Program-made: the position numbers and the translations under genes | From: Pseudomonadota bacterium | GTDB lineage: Bacteria > Pseudomonadota > Gammaproteobacteria > Xanthomonadales > Xanthomonadaceae | NCBI GenBank assembly: GCA_023444765.1 | Contig: JAEXLY010000251.1 | Location: 1-31,736, forward strand | Length of the DNA stretch: 31,736 nucleotides | Reading direction: 5' to 3' | Notes under the pieces: model-generated | The model's database searches: none | Told to the model about the DNA's origin: nothing | What the model saw: the letters and a program-made list of their open reading frames with translations, nothing else | Part shown: positions 1-8,973 of the stretch, one piece after another | How the letters are laid out: each line of letters begins with the position of its first letter | How positions within the stretch are numbered: the first letter of the stretch is position 1

Positions 1-1258
1 CCCGCGGGGGGCGCCCCCCCCCCCCCCCGGGCCCATGGCATCGGTCCCGTGCCGCGAGTGCGGCCGGCCGTGCGGTCTCCGCCACGACCTCGCGTTCGCG
101 GAACCTCAAGCCGAACAGCGGCCGCAGCGGCGGGATCCGGCGGATCAGCTCGTATCCCGCGAATGCCAGGACGAAGGTCGCCGCTACCAGCAGCGGCCCC
201 TCGACGAGCGGCCGCAGCCCCAGCGGCCGCAGGTGCCAGGCCAGGATCACGATGATGGTCTGGTGCAGGATGTAGACCGGGAGCACCGCGCGCGAGAGGT
301 ACCTCAGTGCCGGACTGTCGCCTGGCGAGAAGCTGCGCGCGAACCCGAGCACGGCCACGATCGCGCACCACTGGTTCAGTCCCCATGTCGCGCGCATGCC
401 CAGCCGCAGCGTCTGCGGCGGTTCCAGTTCGCGGAACGCCGCGAAGTAGGCGACGATCGCCAGCCAGCTGCCCAGCCACAGCCACAGGGCCGGCCAGCGC
501 AGCCCGGCGAACCGGTTCCAGACGCCGGCATCGCGCGCCAGAAGAAAGCCAAGGGCGAACACCGCCAGGTACTGGACGTGGTTGTACCAGTCGTCGACCA
601 GGGCATGGGTGGAGCCGAAGCGGCCGATCAGCGTCACCCGTGCCAGCGCGAGCAGCAGCGCCGGCGCCAGCAGCAACAGCGGGCCCCTAACCAGCCAGGT
701 GCCCAGCCGCTCGCCGGCGGCCGCCATGGCGCGCGGTGCCAGCCGCAGCGCGAGCCAGGCCAGCACTGTGTAGACCCACAGGTAGGCGACGAACCACAGG
801 TGGTTCCATGTCGGCACGACCAGGCAGTCGTCGCCGCGGCAGAAACTGCTGTCGGCTGCCAGGTAGCGCCCCCAGAACGCGAGGTAGCCGTCGTGGTAGC
901 CGCTGGGCAGCTTGTCGACCACCTCGTAGTACGACTGCGGCGGCACCACCACCAGCATGCCGAAGACCAGCGGCACCAGCAGCCGCCACGAGCGCTGGCC
1001 GAGGAAGCGGGGCGGGGCGCCCGCACCGGTCCCGCGGCGCAGCTTCTCCACCAGGAAGGCGGTGGCCACGCCGGAGACCAGGAACAGCAGCGACAGCCGC
1101 CACGGCGAGCTGAGCATCATGAAAGGTTCGAGCGCCGGGCCGGCGTGGGGGCTGTCCACGTGCCACTCCCAGGTCACGTAGTACATGCCCACGTGGTAGA
1201 GCACCAGCAGGCCGAAGGCGAGGACGCGAACCCAGTCGAGGTCGTGGCGGCGTGTCAT
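1..1258 (-). CDS. Acyltransferase family 3 membrane protein (partial, 3' end outside window)
   Basis: This gene encodes a polytopic inner-membrane acyltransferase of the AT3/OpgC-like family, which typically moves acyl groups onto cell-surface glycans; the substrate here is unknown. It starts at the ATG at 1258 with MTRRHDLDWVRVLAFGLLVL, the usual N-terminus in which a conserved His/Asp pair precedes the first membrane helix. A second helix follows a PWRLSLLF stretch and reads LLFLVSGVATAFLVEKLRR, the family's 'FLVSG' segment, and about eight more hydrophobic segments follow. The frame is open to base 1 (about 419 codons), close to the usual full length, so only the extreme C-terminus is missing. 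The last residues become Gly/Pro-rich because the frame enters a G/C homopolymer at the window edge, which may be an assembly artefact. It is divergent from the LytTR regulator, which may control it. Confidence 0.8.
   Translation of the reverse strand, partial: MTRRHDLDWVRVLAFGLLVLYHVGMYYVTWEWHVDSPHAGPALEPFMMLSSPWRLSLLFLVSGVATAFLVEKLRRGTGAGAPPRFLGQRSWRLLVPLVFGMLVVVPPQSYYEVVDKLPSGYHDGYLAFWGRYLAADSSFCRGDDCLVVPTWNHLWFVAYLWVYTVLAWLALRLAPRAMAAAGERLGTWLVRGPLLLLAPALLLALARVTLIGRFGSTHALVDDWYNHVQYLAVFALGFLLARDAGVWNRFAGLRWPALWLWLGSWLAIVAYFAAFRELEPPQTLRLGMRATWGLNQWCAIVAVLGFARSFSPGDSPALRYLSRAVLPVYILHQTIIVILAWHLRPLGLRPLVEGPLLVAATFVLAFAGYELIRRIPPLRPLFGLRFREREVVAETARPAALAARDRCHGPGGGGGRPPR
14..28. repeat. 15-base poly-C tract at window edge
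   Basis: There is an uninterrupted run of 15 C within a pure G/C stretch covering bases 1-34. It lies in the last codons of the acyltransferase frame. It could be a slippage-prone tract or an artefact of a sequence end; the position at the very edge favours an artefact. Confidence 0.6.
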
Positions 1259-1391
1259 GGAGGCGGTGATCCGTGTGGGGCCGCGGCCACATTCGGCGTC
1301 GCGGGTACCCGCAGCAAGCGCGAAGTGACCGGATGACGCGGCCTGGGGACGAATCGCGTGCACCGGGGGACGATCGGTGGCGGCGCGCCGG

Positions 1392-1397
1392 TAGAAT
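1392..1397 (+). promoter_or_regulatory. Predicted -10 box (TAGAAT) of the LytTR gene
   Basis: TAGAAT ends 8 bases before the ATG at 1406, so transcription would start at or next to the start codon and the mRNA would be leaderless or nearly so. No good -35 box is visible. The same TAGAAT box is seen before prfB. Confidence 0.5.
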
Positions 1398-1405
1398 CGC
1401 CGCCC

Positions 1406-2281
1406 ATGGCCCCGGTCGCGACCGCCTACGAACGCTACGCTCCCTGGCGACGCTGGGCGGAGGTCGGCTTCGTGGGCGGCGTGCTGCTGGTGAACACCAT
1501 CGGCAACAGCATCACCACCTGGATCGAACTCGACCGCCACGCCGACAACCCGTTCCAGCGCTGGGAGCCGATGGTGTGGGAGGCCAGCAGTTCGCTGATG
1601 TGGGTCCTGCTGATCCCGCTGATCGCCCTGCTGGTGAACCGCTTCCCGATCCACTGGCACAACCTGCACCGGCGCCTGCCCATGCACCTGGCCGCCAGCG
1701 TGGCGGTGTCGCTGGTGCACGTGCTGGGCATGGTCGGCCTGCGCATCCTCGCCTACCGGTGGCAGGGCGGCGACTACGATTTCGGGCCCTGGCCGCGCGA
1801 GTTCCTGTACGAATACCTCAAGGACATCCGCAGCTACGCCTGGATCGTGCTCATGGTCGAGGTCTATGGCCTGCTGCTGCGCCGGATGCAGGGCGAGGCC
1901 AGCCTGCTCGGCGCGCCGGACGAGGGTGCCGCCGCGGAGCCGGTGGAGCGGCCTGAGCGGTTCCTGGTGCGCAAGCTCGGGCGCGAGTTCCTGGTCGACG
2001 CCCACGACATCGAGTGGCTGCAGGCCTCGGGCAACTACGTCAACCTGCGCGTGCGTGGCCATGACTACCCCCTGCGCAGCACCCTGGCCGGGATCGTCGA
2101 CCGCCTCGATCCGGGCCGCTTCGTCCGCATCCACCGCAGCTACGTGGTCAATCTCGACCAGCTGGCCTCGATCGAGCCGCTGGACACCGGCGACGCGCGG
2201 GCCCACATGAAGGACGGCAGCATCCTGCCGGCCAGCCGCAGCCATCGCGGGGCCCTGCGCGAGCGCTTCGCCGAGCCCTGA
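1406..2281 (+). CDS. Membrane-anchored LytTR-family transcriptional regulator
   Basis: This 291-residue protein is a DNA-binding regulator fixed in the inner membrane. Four hydrophobic segments are visible at about residues 18-40, 62-80, 91-117 and 141-161. A C-terminal LytTR domain (about 187-288) follows, containing FLVRKLGREFLVDAHDIEWL, the ASGNYVNLR strand and RFVRIHRSYVVNLDQLASIE, all typical of the family. There is no receiver domain, so the signal probably comes through the membrane part rather than by phosphorylation. I chose ATG 1406 over an in-frame ATG at 1358 because TAGAAT lies just before 1406 and the intervening codons are not typical. It is divergent from the acyltransferase across 147 bases, and regulation of that neighbour or of itself is an inference. 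The signal and target are unknown. Confidence 0.85.
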   Translation: MAPVATAYERYAPWRRWAEVGFVGGVLLVNTIGNSITTWIELDRHADNPFQRWEPMVWEASSSLMWVLLIPLIALLVNRFPIHWHNLHRRLPMHLAASVAVSLVHVLGMVGLRILAYRWQGGDYDFGPWPREFLYEYLKDIRSYAWIVLMVEVYGLLLRRMQGEASLLGAPDEGAAAEPVERPERFLVRKLGREFLVDAHDIEWLQASGNYVNLRVRGHDYPLRSTLAGIVDRLDPGRFVRIHRSYVVNLDQLASIEPLDTGDARAHMKDGSILPASRSHRGALRERFAEP

Positions 2282-2304
2282 GACGCGTCGTACTGGATTG
2301 CCGG

Positions 2305-2320
2305 GCGGCCCGTCGGCCGC
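2305..2320 (+). terminator. Possible weak hairpin after the LytTR gene
   Basis: GCGGCC and GGCCGC can pair around a CGTC tetraloop 24 bases after the LytTR stop codon. The stem is only 6 bp and there is no T tract, so this is weak evidence. Confidence 0.3.
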
Positions 2321-2448
2321 GTGGACGCGATGGTCGCACAGGCCGCCGGCGGAGGGAGCGCGGCCATGCCATCCCACCCGCCGCCCGCCCGCATGCCGGT
2401 GGTGCCTGCGGCCTGCGCTGCGGCGCGCTGTCTGCCTCCGGGCGGGAT

Positions 2449-2457
2449 TGCTAGAAT
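2449..2457 (+). promoter_or_regulatory. Predicted extended -10 promoter of prfB
   Basis: TGCTAGAAT is an extended -10 element (TGn followed by TAGAAT). It lies 29 bases before the prfB ATG, giving a leader of about 20 bases. No clear -35 box is seen, as is usual with extended -10 promoters. Confidence 0.5.
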
Positions 2458-2486
2458 CGCGGGCTGTCTACCCCACGGTATTCCCC

Positions 2487-3615
2487 ATGATCGAACTCAA
2501 TCCCGTGCGCCAGCGCATCGCCGACCTGTCGGGTCGGCTGGATGCGCTGAGGGGGTTTCTTTGACTACGATGCCAAGCGCGAGCGGCTCGAGGAAGTAGA
2601 GCGCGAGCTCGAGAACCCCGACATCTGGAACGATCCCGATCGCGCCCAGGCGCTGGGACGCGAGCGCTCGCTGCTCGACAAGACGGTCAACGGCATCCGC
2701 AACCTCAGCGAAGGCCTGTCCGGGGCCGGCGAGCTGCTGGAGCTGGCCGAGTCGGAGGACGACGAGGACACCGCCCTGGCCGTGGTGGCCGACGTCGATG
2801 GCTACCAGAAGGGCGTCGAGCAGCTGGAATTCCAGCGCATGTTCTCCGGCAGGATGGACAGCGCCAACGCCTTCGTCGACATCCAGGCCGGTGCCGGCGG
2901 CACCGAGGCGCAGGACTGGGCCGAAATGCTGCTGCGCATGTACCTGCGCTGGTGCGAGTCGCGCGGCTGGAAGACCGAGCTGATGGAGGCCAGCGGCGGC
3001 GACGTGGCCGGCATCAAGTCGGCGACGCTGCGCGTGGAGGGCGAGTTCGCCTACGGCTGGCTCAAGACCGAGACCGGCGTGCACCGGCTGGTGCGCAAGT
3101 CGCCGTTCGATTCGGACAACCGCCGGCATACCAGCTTCACCTCGGTGTTCGTCTCGCCGGAAGTCGACGACAACATCGACATCGAGATCAACCCCGCCGA
3201 TCTCAAGACCGACGTCTACCGCTCCTCGGGCGCGGGTGGCCAGCACGTCAACAAGACCGAGTCCGCGGTACGCATCACCCACGTGCCCACCGGGATCGTG
3301 GTCGCCTGCCAGACCGGCCGCAGCCAGCACCAGAACCGCGACAACGCGATGAAGATGCTGGCCGCCAAACTGTACGAACTCGAGATCCAGAAGCGCAACG
3401 CCGAGCGCGACGCGGTGGAGGCGACCAAGTCCGACATCGGCTGGGGCAGCCAGATCCGCAACTACGTGCTCGACCAGAGCCGGATCAAGGACCTGCGCAC
3501 CGGCATCGAGCGCAGCGACACGCAGAAGGTGCTCGATGGCGACCTGGACGAGTTCGTCGAGGCCAGCCTCAAGTCCGGCCTGGAGGTCGGCGCCAAGCGG
3601 GCGGATGCGCTGTGA
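2487..3615 (+). CDS. prfB: Peptide chain release factor 2 (programmed +1 frameshift)
   Basis: RF2 terminates translation at UGA and UAA codons. The gene is read in two frames: ATG 2487 to the leucine codon ending at 2561, then a +1 shift past an in-frame UGA (codon 26) to continue at 2563 until the stop at 3613-3615. The joined product is 375 residues. The stop-codon recognition tripeptide SPF falls at residues 205-207 and the catalytic GGQ at 250-252, the same numbers as in the E. coli protein. Residue 246 is Ser, where E. coli K-12 has the unusual Thr. It is followed by lysS and rpfG on the same strand, as in the Xanthomonas rpf region. The UGA is a regulatory signal and not a sequencing error or pseudogene: low RF2 favours the shift, so the protein controls its own synthesis. 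Confidence 0.97.
2550..2565 (+). other. prfB: RF2 programmed +1 frameshift site
   Basis: The sequence reads AGGGGG, then TTT, then the slippery CTT TGA C. The AGGGGG pairs with the 16S anti-Shine-Dalgarno three bases upstream of the CTT. The peptidyl-tRNA-Leu then slips from CUU to UUU and decoding resumes at GAC. Order and spacing match the classical prfB element. Confidence 0.96.
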
Positions 3616-3759
3616 GGCCGGAAATCGCTCGAATCCGCACCGGCAGGCAGTAGACACGCGGGCGGTCCGCCCGGGCCGCCTGGTCCATGGAACGCCATCC
3701 GTCCGCGCGATCGGCGCCGATCCGCGGCCCATCGAACTCCCACCCATCAGGCCAGACAC

Positions 3760-5283
<1,524 letters not shown>

Positions 5284-5464
5284 GGCGCTCCGGCGCGGAA
5301 GCTCCGGCCCAGCCTGCGGTAACCTGTTTTTGCGTACATACTGCAGGCAGAATCACAGGACGGAGGGATCCGGCATGGGCACGGGACTTGCTAACAATCC
5401 ATCCATCGGGCAGTGGTCCGGTCCAGCAGGGCGGGGGCGCGTGCCCACGGAGCCAGACGTCCCC

Positions 5465-6526
5465 ATGAACATCGTCATCGTCGACGACCAGACTTCCGCC
5501 CGCACCATGCTGCGGCACATCCTCGAGGACATCAGTCCCGAACTGGACGTGCTGGACTTCGGCGATCCCCAGGCGGCCCTGCGCTGGTGCGAGGAGAACC
5601 GCCCGGACCTGCTGCTGCTCGACTACCGCATGCCGGTGATCGACGGGCTGGAGTTCGCCCGCCGTTTCCGCCGGCCGCTGCTGCATCGCGACGTGCCGAT
5701 CGTGCTGGTCACCGTGGTGGGCGATGAGCCGATCCGCCAGGCCGCGCTCGACGCGGGGGTGATCGATTTCCTGGTCAAGCCGGTCAGGCCACGCGAGCTG
5801 CGCGCGCGTTGCCGCAACCTCCTGCAGTTGCGCCAGCAGTCCGAGTCGATCAAGCAGCGCGCGCTGTCGCTGGAACAGCGGCTGCTGTCGAGCATGCACG
5901 AGGTCGAGGAGCGCGAGCGCGAGACGCTGAACCGGCTGGCGCGCGCGATCGAATACCGCGACTCCGGCTCCAGCGCCAACCTGGCGCGGCTGGCGGCGGT
6001 GGCCGCGCTGATCGCCGAGCAGCTCGGGCTGTTCGAGGACGAGGTGCGCATGATCGAGCTCGCGGCTCCGCTGCACGACATCGGCAAGATCGCGATTCCC
6101 GATTCGGTACTGCTCAAGCCCGGCCCGCTCAATGAAGCGGAGGGCGCGATGATGCGCCAGCATCCGCGCATCGGCCATGAACTGCTGTCCGGCAGCCAGA
6201 ACCGCTTCATCCAGCTCAGCGCCGTCATCGCGCTGCGGCACCAGGAGCGGTTCGACGGCAGCGGCTATCCCGATGGCCTGGCGGGCGACGAGATTCCGCT
6301 GGAGGCGCGGATCGTCGCGGTTGCGGACGTGTTCGACGCGCTGGTGTCGGCGCGGCCCTACAAGCGCGCCTGGAGCATCGACGAGGCGCTGGGGTACATC
6401 AGCGACCAGGCCGGCAAGCTGTTCGACCCCGGCTGCGTGGCGGCCCTGCTGAAGGATCGCGGCCGTCTGGATGCGATCTGCGAGCTGTTCCCGGCCAAGC
6501 CTCCGGCAGTGCGGCCGGCCGACTGA
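5465..6526 (+). CDS. rpfG: RpfG-type response regulator, receiver plus HD-GYP domain
   Basis: This 353-residue protein joins a receiver domain to an HD-GYP cyclic-di-GMP phosphodiesterase domain. The receiver (1-120) has the acidic pair D7/D8, phosphoacceptor D53 in LLLLDYRMP, T83 and K105. A helical linker follows. The HD-GYP domain (about 155-345) has H204-D205 in APLHDIGKIAIPD and the GYP motif at 267-269. Sequence and place beside lysS-prfB identify it as RpfG, which in Xanthomonas lowers cyclic-di-GMP when the DSF sensor RpfC phosphorylates it. Two oddities: the expected HHExxDGxGYP reads HQERFDGSGYP (Q260 for the second His), and neither rpfC nor rpfF is nearby. I chose ATG 5465. An upstream ATG at 5375 has a better Shine-Dalgarno (GGAGGG) and would add 30 residues, but those codons have many A/T third bases, unlike the gene. 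Confidence 0.9.
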   Translation: MNIVIVDDQTSARTMLRHILEDISPELDVLDFGDPQAALRWCEENRPDLLLLDYRMPVIDGLEFARRFRRPLLHRDVPIVLVTVVGDEPIRQAALDAGVIDFLVKPVRPRELRARCRNLLQLRQQSESIKQRALSLEQRLLSSMHEVEERERETLNRLARAIEYRDSGSSANLARLAAVAALIAEQLGLFEDEVRMIELAAPLHDIGKIAIPDSVLLKPGPLNEAEGAMMRQHPRIGHELLSGSQNRFIQLSAVIALRHQERFDGSGYPDGLAGDEIPLEARIVAVADVFDALVSARPYKRAWSIDEALGYISDQAGKLFDPGCVAALLKDRGRLDAICELFPAKPPAVRPAD

Positions 6527-6543
6527 ACCCGGGCGGCCCGGCG

Positions 6544-6565
6544 GGCGCGCGTCGCTGCGCGCGCC
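6544..6565 (+). terminator. Hairpin after rpfG
   Basis: GGCGCGCG and CGCGCGCC form an 8-bp stem with a 6-base loop, 17 bases past the rpfG stop. There is no T tract, but the position after the gene suits transcription termination in this GC-rich genome. Confidence 0.5.
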
Positions 6566-6637
6566 GCACTTCCAGGCCGGGTCCCCGGCCTTCTGCAACG
6601 CCTGTCCGCGCGGTGCGCGGCCGGGCACAAGCTGCCT

Positions 6638-6662
6638 CCCAGGGGCAGATTCTGCCCCTGGG
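6638..6662. terminator. Strong hairpin between convergent rpfG and rpfB
   Basis: CCCAGGGGCAG and CTGCCCCTGGG form a perfect 11-bp stem around an ATT loop. It begins 12 bases beyond the rpfB stop (minus strand) and would be the terminator of rpfB, possibly acting in both directions. There is no long T tract on either side. Confidence 0.65.
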
Positions 6663-6674
6663 CGCCGCCGGAAC

Positions 6675-8348
6675 TCAGGCGGGTTCGTCGCGCAGCGCGC
6701 GGCGCAGGATCTTGCCGACGTTGGTCTTCGGCAGTTCGTCCCGGAACTCGACGTAACGCGGCTGCTTGTAGCCGGTGAGGTTTTCGCGCGCGTGCGCCTT
6801 GACCTGGTCGGCCGTGAGCGAGGGATCCTTCTTGACGATCACCACCTTCACCGCCTCCCCGGAGCGCTCGTCCGGCACGCCCACCGCGGCCACCTCGAGC
6901 ACCCCCGGCATCATCGCGATGACGTCCTCGATCTCGTTGGGGTACACATTGAAGCCCGAGACCAGGATCATGTCCTTCTTGCGGTCGACGATGTAGAAGA
7001 AGCCCTTCTCGTCCATCTTCGCCATGTCGCCGGTGTGCAGCCAGCCGTCGGAATCGACGGCCGCGGCGGTCTCCTCCGGCCGGTTCCAGTAGCCCTTCAT
7101 CACCTGCGGACCGCGCACGCACAGTTCGCCGACTTCGCCGACGGGGAGGATGTTGCCGTCCTCGTCCTTGATGCAGCAGTCGGTCGACGGAACCGGCAGG
7201 CCGATCGCGCCGTTGTACTCGGCCAGGTTCATCGGATTGATGCAGGCGGCCGGCGAGGTCTCGGTCAGGCCATAGGCCTCCACCAGGGTCACGCCGGTGA
7301 CCTTCTTCCAGCGCTCGGCCACCGAGCGCTGCACCGCCATGCCGCCGCCCAGGGTGGTGTGCAGCGCGGAAAAGTCGACCTCGTCGAAGCCGGGAGTGTT
7401 GAGCAGGCCGTTGAACAGGGTGTTGACGCCGGTGATGGCGGTGAACGGCTCGCGCTTGAGCTCCTTGACGAAGCCGGGCATGTCGCGCGGATTGGTGATC
7501 AGGATGTTCTTGGCGCCGAACTTCATGAACACCAGTCCATTCGCCGTCAACGCGAAGATGTGATACAGCGGCAGGGCGGTGACGATCACCTCCTTGCCGG
7601 GGGAGACCTCGCTTCCGACCCAGGCCGAAGCCTGCTGCATGTTCGCCACCAGGTTGCGGTGGGTGAGCATCGCGCCCTTGGCCACGCCGGTCGTGCCGCC
7701 GGTGTACTGCAGGAAGGCGATGTCGTCGTGGGTGATGGTGACCGGCGGCAGCGGGTGCCCGCTGCCCATGCGCAGCACGTCGCGGAAACGCACCGCGCCG
7801 GGAATGTCGAACTCCGGCACCATCTTCTTCACGTTGCGAAGCACGAAGTTGACGATGGGGCCCTTGGGGAAGCCGAGCAGGTCGCCGAGGCCGGTGGTGA
7901 TCACCTGCTGCACCTCGGTGTGCGGAACCACTTCCTGCACGGTCCTGGCGAAATTGTCGAGCACCAGCACCACGCTGGTCCCCGAGTCCACCAGCTGGTG
8001 CTTGAGTTCGCGCGCGGTGTACATCGGATTGACGTTGACCACCGTCAGTCCGGCGCGCAGGACACCGAAGGTCGCGATCGGGTACTGCAGGCAGTTGGGC
8101 ATCATGATCGCGACGCGATCGCCCTTCTTCAGCTTCAGCTCGCCCAGCAGATAGCCGGCGAACTGGCGGCTGAGTTCGTCGATCTGGGCATAGGTCAGTT
8201 CCTTGCCCATGCTGGAGAATGCGGGACGTTCGCCGAACTGCCTGATCGACTGCTCCAGCACCGCGGGGATCGACTGGAACTCGTCGACATCGATTTCAGC
8301 GGGAATACCGGCTGGATACTGCGCAAGCCACGGGCGTTCGATCGTCAT
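6675..8348 (-). CDS. rpfB: Long-chain fatty acyl-CoA ligase RpfB (FadD)
   Basis: This 557-residue adenylate-forming enzyme activates long-chain fatty acids to acyl-CoA for beta-oxidation. The AMP-binding P-loop reads YTGGTTGVAKGAMLTH, followed by EAYGLTETSP, the GWLHTGDMAKMDE segment and the FACS-type signature DRKKDMILVSGFNVYPNEIE. The C-terminal lysine is in LPKTNVGKILRR. The start at 8348 (MTIERPWLAQYP) is preceded by GGAGGGGG, so it is preferred to an ATG 11 codons upstream. It matches Xanthomonas RpfB in sequence and in lying near rpfA/acnA. There RpfB also takes part in DSF turnover and fatty-acid recycling. Since rpfF is missing here, ordinary fatty-acid use is the likelier role. It converges on rpfG. 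Confidence 0.93.
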   Translation of the reverse strand: MTIERPWLAQYPAGIPAEIDVDEFQSIPAVLEQSIRQFGERPAFSSMGKELTYAQIDELSRQFAGYLLGELKLKKGDRVAIMMPNCLQYPIATFGVLRAGLTVVNVNPMYTARELKHQLVDSGTSVVLVLDNFARTVQEVVPHTEVQQVITTGLGDLLGFPKGPIVNFVLRNVKKMVPEFDIPGAVRFRDVLRMGSGHPLPPVTITHDDIAFLQYTGGTTGVAKGAMLTHRNLVANMQQASAWVGSEVSPGKEVIVTALPLYHIFALTANGLVFMKFGAKNILITNPRDMPGFVKELKREPFTAITGVNTLFNGLLNTPGFDEVDFSALHTTLGGGMAVQRSVAERWKKVTGVTLVEAYGLTETSPAACINPMNLAEYNGAIGLPVPSTDCCIKDEDGNILPVGEVGELCVRGPQVMKGYWNRPEETAAAVDSDGWLHTGDMAKMDEKGFFYIVDRKKDMILVSGFNVYPNEIEDVIAMMPGVLEVAAVGVPDERSGEAVKVVIVKKDPSLTADQVKAHARENLTGYKQPRYVEFRDELPKTNVGKILRRALRDEPA

Positions 8349-8389
8349 GCACTCCCCCTCCACGGACGTTTGGGCCGGCATTCCTGGCG

Positions 8390-8403
8390 ATACCGATCAG
8401 TAT
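8390..8403. promoter_or_regulatory. Candidate operator palindrome upstream of rpfB
   Basis: ATACCGATCAGTAT is an inverted repeat (ATAC..GATC..GTAT, one mismatched pair) 42 bases before the rpfB start, in the 145-base divergent region shared with the lipoprotein gene. It is A/T-rich for this genome and could bind a dimeric regulator. The regulator is unknown. Confidence 0.35.
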
Positions 8404-8493
8404 GGATTGGAGCATGGCCCCGCACGGCTGGCAAGGCGCGAGGACCGGTGCGCGACCGCGCATGCGGCCCCTGCCCGACGTACAGTAGGGGCC

Positions 8494-8961
8494 ATGGAGA
8501 ACGGAATGCGATGCGCGATCGCGAAGGGCGCCAGTGCGTGCCCGAAGTTGCTCGTGATGCTGGTGCTGCTGCTGCTCGCCGCCTGCTCGCGCGAAGCACC
8601 GGAGGCTGCGTTGCGCGCCCGTGTGGGCACCCTGGCCGATGCCATCACGCAACACCAGCCTGCTGCGGTGCAGCAGCATCTCGCCGGTGATTTCGTGGGC
8701 AACGACGGGCTGGACCGCGATGGCGCGCGCAGGCTCGCAATGGGGTTCGCGCTGCGCCATCGGCACATCGGCCTCACCCTCGGGCCTCTGGACATTGACA
8801 TGGGCCAGGCGCATGCGACGGTCCGTGGCACGGCGATCCTGCGCGGCGGCAGCGGAGGGGCGCTACCCGAGAGCGCGCAGGTCTACGAGGTCGAGTCGGG
8901 GTGGCGGCTCGAGGGCGGCGAATGGATGCTGGTCAGCGCGCGCTGGAAGCCGGTGCTGTAG
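8494..8961 (+). CDS. Small lipoprotein, possible NTF2-like fold
   Basis: This is a 155-residue protein with a lipoprotein signal: basic start, hydrophobic run LLVMLVLLLLAAC, lipobox LAAC, and lipidated Cys31. The mature part begins with two helical stretches (AALRARVGTLADAITQHQP) and continues into strands with VYEVESGWRLEGGEWML and SARWKPVL at the end. This pattern of helices followed by a curved sheet ending in W-strands resembles SnoaL/NTF2-like proteins, but that is a judgement from layout rather than a motif match. ATG 8506 is an alternative start that would shorten the signal peptide. A TACAGT at 8481-8486 lies 7 bases before ATG 8494 and may be a -10 box. It is divergent from rpfB. Function is unknown. 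Confidence 0.75.
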   Translation: MENGMRCAIAKGASACPKLLVMLVLLLLAACSREAPEAALRARVGTLADAITQHQPAAVQQHLAGDFVGNDGLDRDGARRLAMGFALRHRHIGLTLGPLDIDMGQAHATVRGTAILRGGSGGALPESAQVYEVESGWRLEGGEWMLVSARWKPVL

Positions 8962-8973
8962 CGGGAGATCGGA

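Noticed and set aside
2562..2564. In-frame UGA suggesting that prfB is a pseudogene
   Set aside because: It is the programmed frameshift codon with its full stimulatory context.
5375..5464. Upstream ATG with a strong GGAGGG that would extend RpfG by 30 residues
   Set aside because: About a third of these codons end in A or T, against few in the gene itself, and the receiver domain begins at the ATG at 5465. Kept as a possible alternative.
6527..6674. Possible remnants of rpfC or rpfF between rpfG and rpfB
   Set aside because: The 148 bases are taken up by two hairpins and G/C-rich spacer; no frame resembles either protein.
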